Assembly (NCBI RefSeq): GCF_010731875.1
Contig: NZ_AP022595.1
Coordinates: forward strand, 1,922,001-1,986,000
Source: Mycolicibacterium sarraceniae
GTDB lineage: Bacteria; Actinomycetota; Actinomycetes; Mycobacteriales; Mycobacteriaceae
Direction: 5' to 3'
Length of the DNA stretch: 64,000 nt
In this document: piece after piece, positions 20,601 to 28,755 of the stretch
Layout of the letters: each line of letters starts with the position of its first letter
Position numbering within the stretch: position 1 is the stretch's first letter
The notes under the pieces: generated by a model
What the model was told of the DNA's origin: nothing
What the model saw: the letters and a program-made list of their open reading frames with translations, nothing else
Databases searched by the model: none
Translations under genes and position numbers: made by a program

Positions 20601-21103
20601 TCGTCGCCGCGGTGCGCGCATCGGTGGCTGCGGCGCTACCGGGCTATATGACACCGTCGACGATCTCGGTGCTCGACGTGATGCCGTCAACCGAGTCCGG
20701 GAAGCTGAACCGGCCGGGACTACCCCGGCCCGAGGTGCACACCACCGGGACGAGCGAGCCGGCCAGAACCGACACCGAACGCGCGGTCGCCGCCGCCATG
20801 GGCCAATTGCTCGATGTGGACGGAATCGGCCGGGACGACGACTTTTTCACGCTCGGTGGCGACAGCATCCTGTCGGTGCAGTTGGCCGCGCGGATGCGGA
20901 CAGCCGGTCTGACGGTCGACCCGCGGATGATTTTCGAATACCCAAGCGTGGCAACACTGGCCGGGGCGATCGACGATCGGCCGCAGCGTGGCCAGGGTGA
21001 CGATCGTGCGGATATGCGGCGTGAAGCGATGAGCGTGTCGGGGCTGTCGGCCGGCGATCTGGACGCGCTGAAATCGTCCTGGTCGAAGGCTCGTCCCTCG
21101 TGA
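14672..21103 (+). CDS. Dimodular NRPS (C-A-T-C-A-T), MbtE-like first module plus an extra module
   Basis: A protein of 2143 residues. Module 1 has a C domain (HHIAWDD near 167), an A domain (IYTSGSTGLPKGVPV near 610; pocket by eye D-V-G-H-P-G-F-I-N-K) and a PCP (LGGHSLLATKL, Ser near 1000). Module 2 has a C domain (HHIAADH near 1185), an A domain (MFTSGSTGKPKGVVG near 1670) and a PCP (LGGDSILSVQL, Ser near 2063). In module 2 the A4 segment TFLEGCIETL replaces the conserved Phe-Asp; position 235 reads Leu and 236 Glu, so the alpha-amino-group Asp is missing and an acidic residue sits one place on, as in beta-alanine-type pockets. Module 1 fits MbtE (hydroxylysine-type residue). Module 2 takes the place of the PKS proteins MbtC/MbtD. 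ATG with GGAGGAGA upstream. Confidence 0.88.
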   Translation: MTDTRDADQQRLELLRHKLAQRGLLAEPAAAADPTAMTDGQRRMWFVQSIDTTGALLNVGVSYRLSGELGAERLHAAIDAVAARHPILRTTYHTGTDGEPSATVREELKPAWAQHDLRDLSPQARGLRLEVLAQRTFTMPFDLSAEAPLRITLAQVGVDEHVLLLAAHHIAWDDASWRVFFADLTRAYQGDVLAAVGQTPAPPSGAEDADVEYWRRLLVDPPEPLELPGPTGSAVPSQWLADRCTTRLGADTVEAVAKLAHETAATPYMVLLAAFSALVHRHTHADDFLVAAPVLNRASDDVIGYYGNTVALRMRPDRWGTFHELVTAARDTAVGAFAHQRVNLDRVVRELNPDRRYGVERMARVGFGVREPEGDGFNPAGVHCQRAEFRGRFAQLPLGFMVEFTGGEVEVEVEYLTEVIDSRLARQLLDSFTVLLRDALAQPNRVLADLTLLDEADAAWLEQVSHGEIFDCPAMALGDLVADRAASQPDEIAVVYEGRRYSYREINEAGNQHARWLIGQGIGAEDRVAVLLEKSPELVVTALGIAKAGAVYLPVDPEYPADRIAYILSDADPKMVVREPIMGTEDLPAGDLDQSELVRPFGPDNTAYLIYTSGSTGLPKGVPVPHRPVTDYFRWFAQEYQISADDRLLQVASPSFDVSIGEIFGVLAQGARLVIPRSDGLRDIGYLTDLLQRESITSMHFVPSLLGLFLSLPGVEQWRTLRRVPIGGEALPGELADKFHATFDALLHNFYGPTETIINASRFTVEGRQGAGVVPIGKPKINTTIYLLDDALRAVPVDVIGEIYIGGTQLAHGYHERPVLTAERFVADPFSTGGRLYRTGDLARRNHNGDLEFVGRADEQVKIRGFRIELGEVAAAITVDPSVGNAVVIAAELPHLGKSLIAYVTPPAGDIVDVDRIKTRVAAALPDYMIPAAYVVIDEIPVTANGKLDRAALPDPEIGPQTEYRAPVTDTEHEVAALFAELLGADEVGCDDSFFSLGGHSLLATKLVAAVREACGVEVSVRDVFERGTPAELAAVIDDLRDGQPGSARPQLVARTTDVEHSPLSAAQLRSWFQYRVDGPSPVNNIPFAARLTGPCDVDALVTAVGDAVARHEILRTLYREIDGVPHQFVENVDTIDVRHLKGLNEDWLTTQLDAERAHRFELESELPIRIAVLTIPGASVLSIVVHHIAADHWSAGVLFTDVLTAYGARREGAAPCWAPLPIQYRDYAAWQVELLSDTELMDAQRQYWVRQLDGLIEDTGLRPDLPRPPIAGGAGAAIPLRFDARVRDRLTALSRELGITEFMLLQTAVAIVLQKAGGGDDIPLGTPVAGRTDTELDRLVGFFVNILVLRNDLSGNPTLREALLRAREMALAAYANQDLPFDRVVDAVNPVRSLSRNPLFQVVVHVREELPENQLIAAGPDGETRFTALEPTFDVAHADLSVNFFVGEDGYRGHVIYRTELYHPSTMQRFAGWLNRVIDAFATDPDATLRDVNLLGDAEQDQVLAQSRGRVSPADRPRTVPELLEGSRTLGADRIALRCGEESLDYPALHHRSDRFAHLLTRHGVGPGSLVGLSMRRGIDLVVALVGIMKAGAGFFPLDPTYPPARKQFMLDDVAPEVVVVTAEAGAAMPDADGVTLISMDDPAVRAEWDTTDAVAALAPPRPDDPMYLMFTSGSTGKPKGVVGTHRAMSTRLTWQLKHYPVPGEDIRLAQAPMTFLEGCIETLAGLVAGSTLIVADDAEHRDAEALAGLIERHSVAQVTGVASLVSALVDSAPDAIRTLRRLVTCGEPVTVSLLQRLMACVGESTSIEPLNAIGATETSGALIRGPLDLPIPKIGTPMEGSQVYLLDDGLQPVPVGVVGELYYAGEQIARGYWKQPGLTATRFLPNPYAAEPGSRFYRSGDRGRWTEDGRLEFVGRTDHQVKVRGFRVELAEVEAALRAADGVAVAAARTWDGPGGASLAGYVVPHEPVADPAAFVAAVRASVAAALPGYMTPSTISVLDVMPSTESGKLNRPGLPRPEVHTTGTSEPARTDTERAVAAAMGQLLDVDGIGRDDDFFTLGGDSILSVQLAARMRTAGLTVDPRMIFEYPSVATLAGAIDDRPQRGQGDDRADMRREAMSVSGLSAGDLDALKSSWSKARPS

Positions 21104-24100
21104 CGACCGCTGACATCGAGGATGTCCTGGCGTTATCGCCGTTGCAGCTCGGACTGTACTCGCACGCCACGTTGATCGGGCCCAGTGCAGAAGACCCGTA
21201 CGTGATCGCGATGACCGCGGATGTGTCCGGGCCGCTGGACGTCGATCTGCTGCGGGACTGTGCCTCAGCAATGCTGCTGCGCCATCCCAATCTTCGCGCC
21301 AGCTTCTGGCATCAGGACCTACCGCATCCGGTGCAGATCGTGCCGGCGGCAGTGGAACTGCCCTGGCAGCAGGTGCGCGCCGATGACGATCAGGCAGTTG
21401 CCATCGAACAACGCGAGCGCAGCCGACGGTTCAGCTTGCACGACGGCCCGCTGATCCGGTTCCTGCTCATCGAGTTGCCCGAGCGGCGCTGGCGGTTGGT
21501 GGTCACCGCTCACCACATCGTGATCGACGGCTGGTCGCTACCGGTGTTCATCGGCGAGATGCTCACGCTGTACCGCGGCGGCGGTAGCCCCGGCACGCTG
21601 GCGCCGCCACGGCTCTATCGCGATTACATCGGCTGGCTCGCCGATCGTGATCCGCGAGTCGGCGAACAGGTTTGGCGCCGGCATCTGAGCGGCATGCCGG
21701 GACCGACGCTGCTATCACCGGCACTCGGCGGTGACGGTAGCGGGTTACCCAACCGCACCGAGCTGACCCTGCCTGCCGCCGACGCCGAAGTGCTCGCCGC
21801 GGCAGCCCGTGCCCGTGGGGTGACCCTCAACACGCTGCTGCAGATGGCCTGGGCGCTGATCCTGTCCCGGCTGACCGATCGCGACGACATCGTGTTCGGT
21901 GTCACCGTGTCCGGTCGTCCCCCCGAATTGGCCGGGGTGGAGACCATGGTCGGACTGTTCATCAACACGATTCCACTCCGGGTTCGGCTCAATCCGAATG
22001 TCACTGTCGCCCAGCACTGTTCGGCGCTTCAGCGAGAAGCCGCCGAACTGCGCGACCACAGCTATCTCACGCACTCCCAGCTGCGCAACTTCGCCGGGGT
22101 GGGCGAGATGTTCGACACCCTGCTGGTTTACGAGAGCTTCCCGCCGGGGGACGTAGTGGGCGGTGCCGAATTCATGGCCGGGGAGGTCGGCTTCCGGCCT
22201 GCGGCCATGGAGAGCCTGACTCACTTCCCGGTGACCATCGCCGCCTACCGCAGTGACGCCGAACTGACGCTGCTGGTGGAGGTCACCGACAACGCTCTGG
22301 GCGTGTCGACAGCCGTCACCCTCGGCAAGCGGGTCTTGCAGACCATGAGCCGGCTGATCGAGATGTGGGATAAGCCGCTGGGTGCCGTCGCGATCCTGCT
22401 CGACGATGAAGCTCGCCCCACCGCGGCGACTCTGCCGGGTGCTGCGTTCACGCTGGGCGTGGCGGATCGGTTCGCCGAAACAGCAGTGGTGCTGGGGGAT
22501 TCGATCGCACTGCGGTGGGAGGGCGGCCAGCTGAGCTACCGGGAGCTGCACGAGCGATCGGATCGCTTGGCCGGGTTGCTCGCGGAGTCCGGTGTGCGCG
22601 GTGAGACCGCGGTGGCGATCCAGCTTCCCCGCAACGCCGACTATGTCGTCGCGATGCTCGGTGTGCTCAAGGCCGGTGGGATGTACGTGCCACTGGAACA
22701 GAACATGCCGGCCGGGCGGGTGGATTCGATTCTCGCCCAGACCGGTGCCGTCCTCGTCATCGACGAGGCCACCATGGCCGAAGCAGCCACCGCACCGAGG
22801 TTCTCCACACCGTCCGCGCCCGGCCAAGCCGCGTACGCGGTGTTCACCTCGGGCACCACCGGAGAGCCCAAGGGTGTTATCGGGACCCATCAGGCCCTGC
22901 TCGCCTACATCGACGATCACGTCGAACGGATGCTGCGCCCGGCCGCCGAGCGTCTCGGACGGCCGCTGCGCATCGGCCACGCCTGGTCGTTCGCGTTCGA
23001 CGCGGCCTGGCAGCCGCTGGCCGGGCTGCTCTTCGGCCACTCCGTGCATCTCATCGCCGAAACCGACCGCCGCGATGCCGAGGCACTGGTCGAGATCATC
23101 GACCGACACGGTATCGACATGCTCGATGTCACCCCTTCGCTGTTCACCAATCTGCGCCGGGCCGGATTACTCTATCGCGGAACACTTTCCGTGCTCGCTC
23201 TCGGCGGTGAGGCAGTGGGCTCGGTCGACTGGGCCGATATTCGCAAGGCTTGCACTCACGCGCTGCTGGCGGCTCACAACTGTTATGGCCCCACCGAGAC
23301 GACCGTCGAGGCCGTCGTCGCCGCCATCGCCGACCACGACGCACCGGTGATCGGCTATCCGACCCGGTCAACCGGCGCCCTCGTGCTCGACTCGTGGCTG
23401 CAGCCCGTACCAGACGGTGTGGTGGGCGAGCTGTATCTGGCCGGTGAACAGGTGACCCGCGGATACCTCGGCCGCCCCGGCGAGACCGCGACCCGGTTCG
23501 TCGCCGCGCCCGGCGGTGACCGGATGTACCGCACCGGTGACCTGGTGCGCCGGGATCGTGATGGCGCATTGTCGTTCATCGGCCGCGCCGACGCCCAAAT
23601 TCAGGTCCGCGGCCACCGCGTCGAGCCGGGCGAGATCGAAGCGGTGCTCGAGGAGGTGGCCGGCGTGCGGCACGCTCACGTCGCCGTACACCGAAATCTG
23701 GCGGGCCCCCGGCTGATCGCCTATATCGCCGGAGAGGTAGAGGTCGCCGATCTGCGGTCGCTGCTGCGAGACCGCCTGCCGCGCTACATGATGCCGAACC
23801 GGTTGGTCGTCGTCGACACGATTCCTCTGACCGCCAACGGCAAGGTCGATGACACCGCCCTGGCCGCGGCAACCACCTCGGACGAGGCTCCGGAACGCCC
23901 CAGCACCCCGACGGAAATCGCGCTGGTTGGGGCGGTCGCCGAGCTGCTGGGTCTGACCGACGTGGACATCGACGCCGACCTGCTGGAACTCGGGCTGGAC
24001 AGTATCGTCGCCCTGTCGTTGGTCCAGGCCGCGCGCCGGCTCGGGCTGCCCCTGCGAGCCAGGCTGGTGCTGGAATGCGGAACGCTGCGCGAGCTGGCGG

Positions 24101-25362
24101 CGGCCGTCGACCGTGACACCGCCGAGGAACTGGCCGCCGGACCCGAACCTGAAGGTCCGATCCCGGCCCTGCCCGCCGTGCATTGGCTCTACGAACACGG
24201 CGATCCGCGGCGGTTGGCGCAGATTGAGGCGATCATCCTGCCGCCCGATGCGACCGCTGACCGGTTGCGGCAGCTGCTAGACGCTATCGCCGACAGACAC
24301 GAAATGTTCCGCAGCCGACTCGATCTGACGACCATGACGTTCGTCCCCGCCGAGCGTCAGAGTATTCCGCTTACCGAGGTGGAGGTCTCCGGCCAACTCG
24401 GCGACGCGATCACCGAGCATGCTGCCGCCGCGATCGACCGACTGGATCCCGGGCGCGGGCAGTTGATCGAGGCGCTGTGGCTGCACCGGCCCGGTGACGC
24501 GGGAGTTCTGGTCCTGGCCGTGCACGTTGTGGCGATGGACCCCGCATCGTGGCGCATCGTGTTGGGGGAGCTGACCGCCAACTGGTCGGCGCCCGGTGCC
24601 GAGTTGTTCGGAGGCGAGCGAGTCAGCTACCGCCGGTGGGCGCATGCGCTCGCCGAGCGGGCGGCCGGGCTTGACACCGTCGACTTCTGGCTGGCGCAAC
24701 TCGACGGGGCGGACCCCGCGTTGGGGGCCAGGCGCGTCCATCCACAGCAGGATCGCTTCGGCGACTTGGCGATAACGCTGACAGTCACCGAGGCCGATGT
24801 CACGGGTGCCTTGTTGCGGGCGCAGGTGCCGATCCAGGACGTGCTGGCGGGCGCAGCCGCCCAGCTGATCGCGCGCTGGCGCGAACTGCGTGGCCAGACC
24901 GGTCCAATTCCGCTGGTTGCACTCGAAACACACGGACGTGACGGTGCCGACGATACCGTCGGCCTGCTCAGCGCCATCTATCCGCTGCGGATCCGCCCCG
25001 GCGAGCCAATTCCCAAAATCAGTGGATCAACAACGGATTACGCCATGTTGCGCTATCTGCGGTCCGATACCGCCGAACGTCTCAGCGGGCTGCGCGGTCC
25101 CCAGCTGCTCCTGAACTATCTCGGCCGCCTGGATCTGGATGCCGGCTCGATGCTGGACCGCGGTTTACTCGCCCACGTGCCGATCATGACCGAACCGAAC
25201 GTCGCGGTGCGCCACGAGCTGACCCTGGTCGCCGCCGTCGCCGGCGGGAAACTGGTCACCCAATGGCGTACAGTGCCGGATATTTTCACCGACGCGGATG
25301 TGACTGCGCTGCAATCTATCTGGCAGGACATCCTCCAGGAATTAGCGGAGCGGGCCAGATGA
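21100..25362 (+). CDS. mbtF: MbtF-like terminal NRPS: C-A-T plus epimerase-type end domain
   Basis: A 1420-residue synthetase, close to M. tuberculosis MbtF (about 1460). The C domain carries an intact HHIVIDGWS near residue 138; the A domain (VFTSGTTGEPKGVIG near 590) has pocket residues read by eye as D-A-Q-D-A-G-C-V-E-K, a good lysine code; the PCP motif is ELGLDSIVAL (Ser near 968). The last 400 residues resemble an E-type domain (LLLNYLGRLD near 1340), but the HHxxxDG motif reads HVVAMDP, with the second His replaced by Val, so epimerisation is doubtful. In mycobactin synthesis the last module adds the lysine that closes to the N-hydroxy caprolactam. The GTG start overlaps the previous stop (GTGA). 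Confidence 0.9.
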   Translation: MTTADIEDVLALSPLQLGLYSHATLIGPSAEDPYVIAMTADVSGPLDVDLLRDCASAMLLRHPNLRASFWHQDLPHPVQIVPAAVELPWQQVRADDDQAVAIEQRERSRRFSLHDGPLIRFLLIELPERRWRLVVTAHHIVIDGWSLPVFIGEMLTLYRGGGSPGTLAPPRLYRDYIGWLADRDPRVGEQVWRRHLSGMPGPTLLSPALGGDGSGLPNRTELTLPAADAEVLAAAARARGVTLNTLLQMAWALILSRLTDRDDIVFGVTVSGRPPELAGVETMVGLFINTIPLRVRLNPNVTVAQHCSALQREAAELRDHSYLTHSQLRNFAGVGEMFDTLLVYESFPPGDVVGGAEFMAGEVGFRPAAMESLTHFPVTIAAYRSDAELTLLVEVTDNALGVSTAVTLGKRVLQTMSRLIEMWDKPLGAVAILLDDEARPTAATLPGAAFTLGVADRFAETAVVLGDSIALRWEGGQLSYRELHERSDRLAGLLAESGVRGETAVAIQLPRNADYVVAMLGVLKAGGMYVPLEQNMPAGRVDSILAQTGAVLVIDEATMAEAATAPRFSTPSAPGQAAYAVFTSGTTGEPKGVIGTHQALLAYIDDHVERMLRPAAERLGRPLRIGHAWSFAFDAAWQPLAGLLFGHSVHLIAETDRRDAEALVEIIDRHGIDMLDVTPSLFTNLRRAGLLYRGTLSVLALGGEAVGSVDWADIRKACTHALLAAHNCYGPTETTVEAVVAAIADHDAPVIGYPTRSTGALVLDSWLQPVPDGVVGELYLAGEQVTRGYLGRPGETATRFVAAPGGDRMYRTGDLVRRDRDGALSFIGRADAQIQVRGHRVEPGEIEAVLEEVAGVRHAHVAVHRNLAGPRLIAYIAGEVEVADLRSLLRDRLPRYMMPNRLVVVDTIPLTANGKVDDTALAAATTSDEAPERPSTPTEIALVGAVAELLGLTDVDIDADLLELGLDSIVALSLVQAARRLGLPLRARLVLECGTLRELAAAVDRDTAEELAAGPEPEGPIPALPAVHWLYEHGDPRRLAQIEAIILPPDATADRLRQLLDAIADRHEMFRSRLDLTTMTFVPAERQSIPLTEVEVSGQLGDAITEHAAAAIDRLDPGRGQLIEALWLHRPGDAGVLVLAVHVVAMDPASWRIVLGELTANWSAPGAELFGGERVSYRRWAHALAERAAGLDTVDFWLAQLDGADPALGARRVHPQQDRFGDLAITLTVTEADVTGALLRAQVPIQDVLAGAAAQLIARWRELRGQTGPIPLVALETHGRDGADDTVGLLSAIYPLRIRPGEPIPKISGSTTDYAMLRYLRSDTAERLSGLRGPQLLLNYLGRLDLDAGSMLDRGLLAHVPIMTEPNVAVRHELTLVAAVAGGKLVTQWRTVPDIFTDADVTALQSIWQDILQELAERAR

Positions 25363-26651
25363 CCGATCGGCTGGCAATCGTGGGGGCCGGTGCCAAAGCG
25401 GTCGCGGTGGCGGCCAAGGCCGCGATGCTGCGGGATATGGGCGTCGCCACCCCCGAGATCGTCGCTGTCGAGCGCACCGCGATCGCCGCGAACTGGCGGG
25501 CCGGCGGTGGCTGGACCGACGGTCAGCACCGACTGGGTACCAGTCCGGAGAAGGATGTCGGCTTCCCATACCGATCGACGATCCTGCCGGGCCGCAACGC
25601 CGAACTCGACCAGCGGATGATGGGGCTGAGCTGGCAGTCGTACCTGGTGGCCACCGGGCGGTTTGCCGAGTGGGTCGACCGCGGGAAGCCGGCACCGACC
25701 CATGACACCTGGGCCGGTTACCTCCGCTGGGTGGGGGCCGCTGCCAAGTTGAATATCGTTGAGGGCGAGGTCATCCGGTTGTCGCTGGACGGCCAGTCGT
25801 GGGTGCTGCACACCGGCGAGGACACGGTCACCGCGGACGCGGTGATGATCACTGGTCCCGGCCAGCCCGACCGATCGGTGCTGCCCGGTCACCGACAGGT
25901 GCTGTCCATTGCTCAGTTCTGGCAGCTGGCCGCCGAACACGAACGGATCGACGCTGAACGGGTCGCGGTGATCGGTGGCGGTGAGACCGCCGCGTCGATG
26001 CTCAATGAGCTCTTCAAACACCGGGTTTCGACGATCACGGTGATCTCCCCGCAAGCGACGTTGTTCACCCGGGGCGAGAGCTTCTTCGAGAACCGGATGT
26101 TCAGTGATCCGACGGATTGGACCGGACTGACCCTGGCCGAACGCCGGGATGTGATGGCCCGCACCGACCGTGGCGTGTTCTCCGCGCGCGTGCAGGATTC
26201 GCTACTGGCCGATGACCGCATCCGGCACCTGCGCGGGCGAGTCGCGCACGGTGTCGCCGCCGACGGCCGGATCCGGATCACGCTGCACACCGACCGCCAG
26301 GGCGAGCGTCTGGAGACGGTGCACGGATTTGACCTCGTGATCGACGGTTCGGGTGCGGATTCGCTATGGTTCCTGCCGCTGCTGGGCCAGGACGTGCGTG
26401 ATCTCCTCGAGATCAGGCTGAACGGACCGCTGACCAGCGACCGGCTCCAGCAGGCAATCGGCGCCGACCTGGCGTTGACCGCGGTCCGCCCGAAGCTTCT
26501 CCTGCCCAACCTGTCTGGACTCATCCAGGGCCCGGGCTTTCCCAACCTCAGCTGCCTGGGCCTGCTGTCGGACCGTGTTCTCGGCGGGGGAGCTGACGGC
26601 CGTGCCTCGTATTCGACCACTAGGAGAAACAATGAACACCAATCCCTTTGA
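25359..26651 (+). CDS. mbtG: Lysine N6-monooxygenase MbtG
   Basis: A 430-residue flavin N-hydroxylating monooxygenase. The FAD-binding segment is [14 protein letters not shown] at residues 8-21 and the NADPH motif [12 protein letters not shown] lies near residue 204. It would hydroxylate the epsilon nitrogen of lysine, or of the lysyl residues in the finished siderophore, to form the hydroxamates that bind Fe(III). The ATG at 25359 overlaps the mbtF stop (ATGA); a longer in-frame extension was rejected because it would lie inside mbtF. The last seven codons overlap mbtH. An ornithine hydroxylase is the alternative, but the lysine-like pocket in the MbtF module favours lysine. Confidence 0.9.
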   Translation: MTDRLAIVGAGAKAVAVAAKAAMLRDMGVATPEIVAVERTAIAANWRAGGGWTDGQHRLGTSPEKDVGFPYRSTILPGRNAELDQRMMGLSWQSYLVATGRFAEWVDRGKPAPTHDTWAGYLRWVGAAAKLNIVEGEVIRLSLDGQSWVLHTGEDTVTADAVMITGPGQPDRSVLPGHRQVLSIAQFWQLAAEHERIDAERVAVIGGGETAASMLNELFKHRVSTITVISPQATLFTRGESFFENRMFSDPTDWTGLTLAERRDVMARTDRGVFSARVQDSLLADDRIRHLRGRVAHGVAADGRIRITLHTDRQGERLETVHGFDLVIDGSGADSLWFLPLLGQDVRDLLEIRLNGPLTSDRLQQAIGADLALTAVRPKLLLPNLSGLIQGPGFPNLSCLGLLSDRVLGGGADGRASYSTTRRNNEHQSL

Positions 26652-26829
26652 CGCCGAGGACGGCCGCTTCTATGTCCTCGTCAACGACGAGGACCAGTAC
26701 AGCCTGTGGCCGGCGTTCGCCGAGGTCCCGGCGGGCTGGCGGCTGGTGTTCGGCGACGCGAGCCGGAGCGACTGCGTGCAGTTCGTCGAACGCAACTGGT
26801 CTGACATGCGCCCGCGGAGCTTGCGCTGA
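26632..26829 (+). CDS. mbtH: MbtH-like NRPS chaperone
   Basis: A 65-residue MbtH family protein with the full signature: NxExQxSxWP read here as [10 protein letters not shown], then PAGWRLVFG and the C-terminal [12 protein letters not shown]. MbtH proteins bind and stabilise adenylation domains of NRPSs in the cytoplasm. A GGAGA ribosome site precedes the ATG, and the gene overlaps the end of mbtG by 20 bases, so it is the last gene of the siderophore operon. 36 bases after its stop the IdeR box of the ESX-3 operon begins. Confidence 0.97.
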   Translation: MNTNPFDAEDGRFYVLVNDEDQYSLWPAFAEVPAGWRLVFGDASRSDCVQFVERNWSDMRPRSLR

Positions 26830-26865
26830 AGGCCTCGACAGGCAACGTGTGCAGTGCTAGTTTTC

Positions 26866-26884
26866 TCAGGTTAGGCAAACCTAA
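26866..26884 (+). promoter_or_regulatory. IdeR box of the ESX-3 operon
   Basis: The best iron box in the window: 17 of 19 positions match the IdeR consensus by eye (tcaggttaggcaaacctaa). A candidate -10 element (TAGTTT, 26858-26863) lies directly upstream, so bound IdeR would cover the transcription start. It sits between mbtH and eccA3. IdeR control of eccA3 is established for M. tuberculosis Rv0282. No AT-rich Zur-type palindrome was seen in the gap. Confidence 0.88.
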
Positions 26885-26919
26885 GGAGACGAGGTGGCAT
26901 CGACCGCTGCCCCGGAACG

Positions 26920-28755
26920 ATGCCCATGGAGAACGGTGTGGTGACCCCCAGAGTGCGCGCAGCGCGCCTCGACGCTGACCTGGTGAGCAGGTTCGCGACC
27001 TGCTGTAAGGCACTCGGCCTGCCGGTCTACGAACGGCACCGGCCTGCCGATATGGTGGCCGCGCGGCGGGCGTTCACCGAGCTCACGCGGGTGGCGTACG
27101 ACCAGTGCGACGCCTGGACCGGGCTGGCTGCCACCGGTGCCACCACGCCGGATGTACTCGCCGCCGTGGTCCGGACCGTCGATACCAGCGGCGTGCTGCA
27201 ACGGCGTATCGAGCTCCCCGCCGGGGCACTCGGGTTCGACTACGACACCGGGCTGTACCTGCGGTTCCGCGCCACCACCGGAGATGACTTCCAGCTTGCG
27301 CACGCCGCGGCGCTGGGCATCGACGGCCAGTTCCCCATCGCCGACGACATCGTGTCCGAGATCCGCGCCCGCCGGCCCGAATGGCGCGAGGCGCGCTGGG
27401 TCGACGCGGCCCTGCGGTCTCGCGCCCAGCGCTGGTCGGACGTCGTCAAGTTGCTGACCCCCGTGGTCAACGACGCCGGGCTCGACCCGCTGTTCGCCCA
27501 CGCGGCCAAGATCTCCCTCGGGGTGGCCCTGGCTCGCCTCGCTATGTTCGCACCCGCGCTGTCCTACCTCGAGGAGCCGGACGGCCCGGTGGCCGTGGCC
27601 GCCGTCGACGGTGCGCTGGCCAGAGCGCTGTCGCTGCGCGCCTACGGTGATGAGGAGACCGCCGCCGACGTGTTGCAAGACCTCTACGCGGCGAACCCCG
27701 GCAATGAGCAGGTCGAGCACGCGCTGTCGGACCCGACGTTCGGCATCGTGACGACCACCGCAGCCCGCATTGATGCTCGAACCGACCCGTGGGATGTCGA
27801 AACAGAACCTACCGCAGACGATTTCGTCGACCCTGAGGCACGCGAGCGCAAGGCCGCGTTGCTCGAAGAGGCTGAGCGTGAGCTCGGTGAGTTCATCGGA
27901 CTCGACGAGGTGAAGGACCAGGTGTCCCGGCTGAAGAGTTCGGTGGCCATGGCATTGCGGCGCGAGGAGCGCGGCTTGGCCGTCGCTCAACGCACGCATC
28001 ACCTGGTGTTCGCCGGTCCGCCGGGAACCGGTAAGACCACGATCGCGCGGGTGGTGGCCAAAATCTACTGCGGTCTTGGGCTGCTCAAGCGCGAGAACGT
28101 CCGTGAGGTGCACCGCGCCGATATGATCGGCCAGCACATCGGCGAGACCGAGGCCAAGACCAACGCCATCATCGACAGCGCGTTGGACGGGGTGCTGTTC
28201 CTCGACGAGGCTTACGCCTTGGTCGCGACGGGCGCCAAAAACGATTTCGGTCTGGTGGCCATCGACACACTGCTGGCCCGGATGGAGAACGATCGCGACC
28301 GGCTGGTCGTGATCGTCGCGGGCTACCGCGCCGACCTTGACCGGTTCCTGGACACGAACGAAGGCCTGCGATCGCGGTTCACCCGCAGCATTGTCTTCCC
28401 GTCGTATTCGGCTGCCGAACTGGTCGAGATTGCCGTGACGATGGCCGCGAACCGGGACAGCGTGTTCGATCCCTCCGCACGGCGTGACCTCGAGGAGCTG
28501 TTCGCTCAGTTGGCCAATTCGACGACACCCGACTCGACAGGCGTGGCACGACGCAGCCTCGATATCGCGGGCAATGGCCGGTTCGTCCGTAACGTCGTCG
28601 AGCGCTCCGAGGAGGAAAGGGAATTCAGGTTGGATCACACAGACCTGGCCGGTGCGGACTTCACCGATGAGCAGATGATGACGATCACCGCACCCGATGT
28701 GCGCAGTGCGGTGGTGCCGTTGCTGCGCGGTCTGGGCCTGACGGTGCCGGCATGA
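26920..28755 (+). CDS. eccA3: ESX-3 AAA+ ATPase EccA3
   Basis: A 611-residue cytosolic ATPase. The N-terminal 280 residues are the helical TPR-like domain, and the C-terminal CbxX/CfxQ AAA+ domain has Walker A AGPPGTGKTTIARVVAK near residue 366, Walker B GVLFLDEAYALV near 427 and a second-region GRFVRNVVERS. Long stretches agree closely with M. tuberculosis EccA3 as I remember it (for example RSRFTR and SLDIAGNGRFVRN). EccA proteins act on ESX substrates and chaperones in the cytosol. Start choice among ATG 26920, ATG 26926 and GTG 26938 is uncertain; the first is used. It opens the ESX-3 operon behind an IdeR box. Confidence 0.95.
   Translation: MPMENGVVTPRVRAARLDADLVSRFATCCKALGLPVYERHRPADMVAARRAFTELTRVAYDQCDAWTGLAATGATTPDVLAAVVRTVDTSGVLQRRIELPAGALGFDYDTGLYLRFRATTGDDFQLAHAAALGIDGQFPIADDIVSEIRARRPEWREARWVDAALRSRAQRWSDVVKLLTPVVNDAGLDPLFAHAAKISLGVALARLAMFAPALSYLEEPDGPVAVAAVDGALARALSLRAYGDEETAADVLQDLYAANPGNEQVEHALSDPTFGIVTTTAARIDARTDPWDVETEPTADDFVDPEARERKAALLEEAERELGEFIGLDEVKDQVSRLKSSVAMALRREERGLAVAQRTHHLVFAGPPGTGKTTIARVVAKIYCGLGLLKRENVREVHRADMIGQHIGETEAKTNAIIDSALDGVLFLDEAYALVATGAKNDFGLVAIDTLLARMENDRDRLVVIVAGYRADLDRFLDTNEGLRSRFTRSIVFPSYSAAELVEIAVTMAANRDSVFDPSARRDLEELFAQLANSTTPDSTGVARRSLDIAGNGRFVRNVVERSEEEREFRLDHTDLAGADFTDEQMMTITAPDVRSAVVPLLRGLGLTVPA

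Noticed and set aside
27105..27650. Long antisense and alternative-frame open frames across eccA3, the NRPS genes and ESX-3
   Set aside because: They follow from high GC content and third-position bias; they are Arg/Pro-rich shadows without ribosome sites or recognisable domains.
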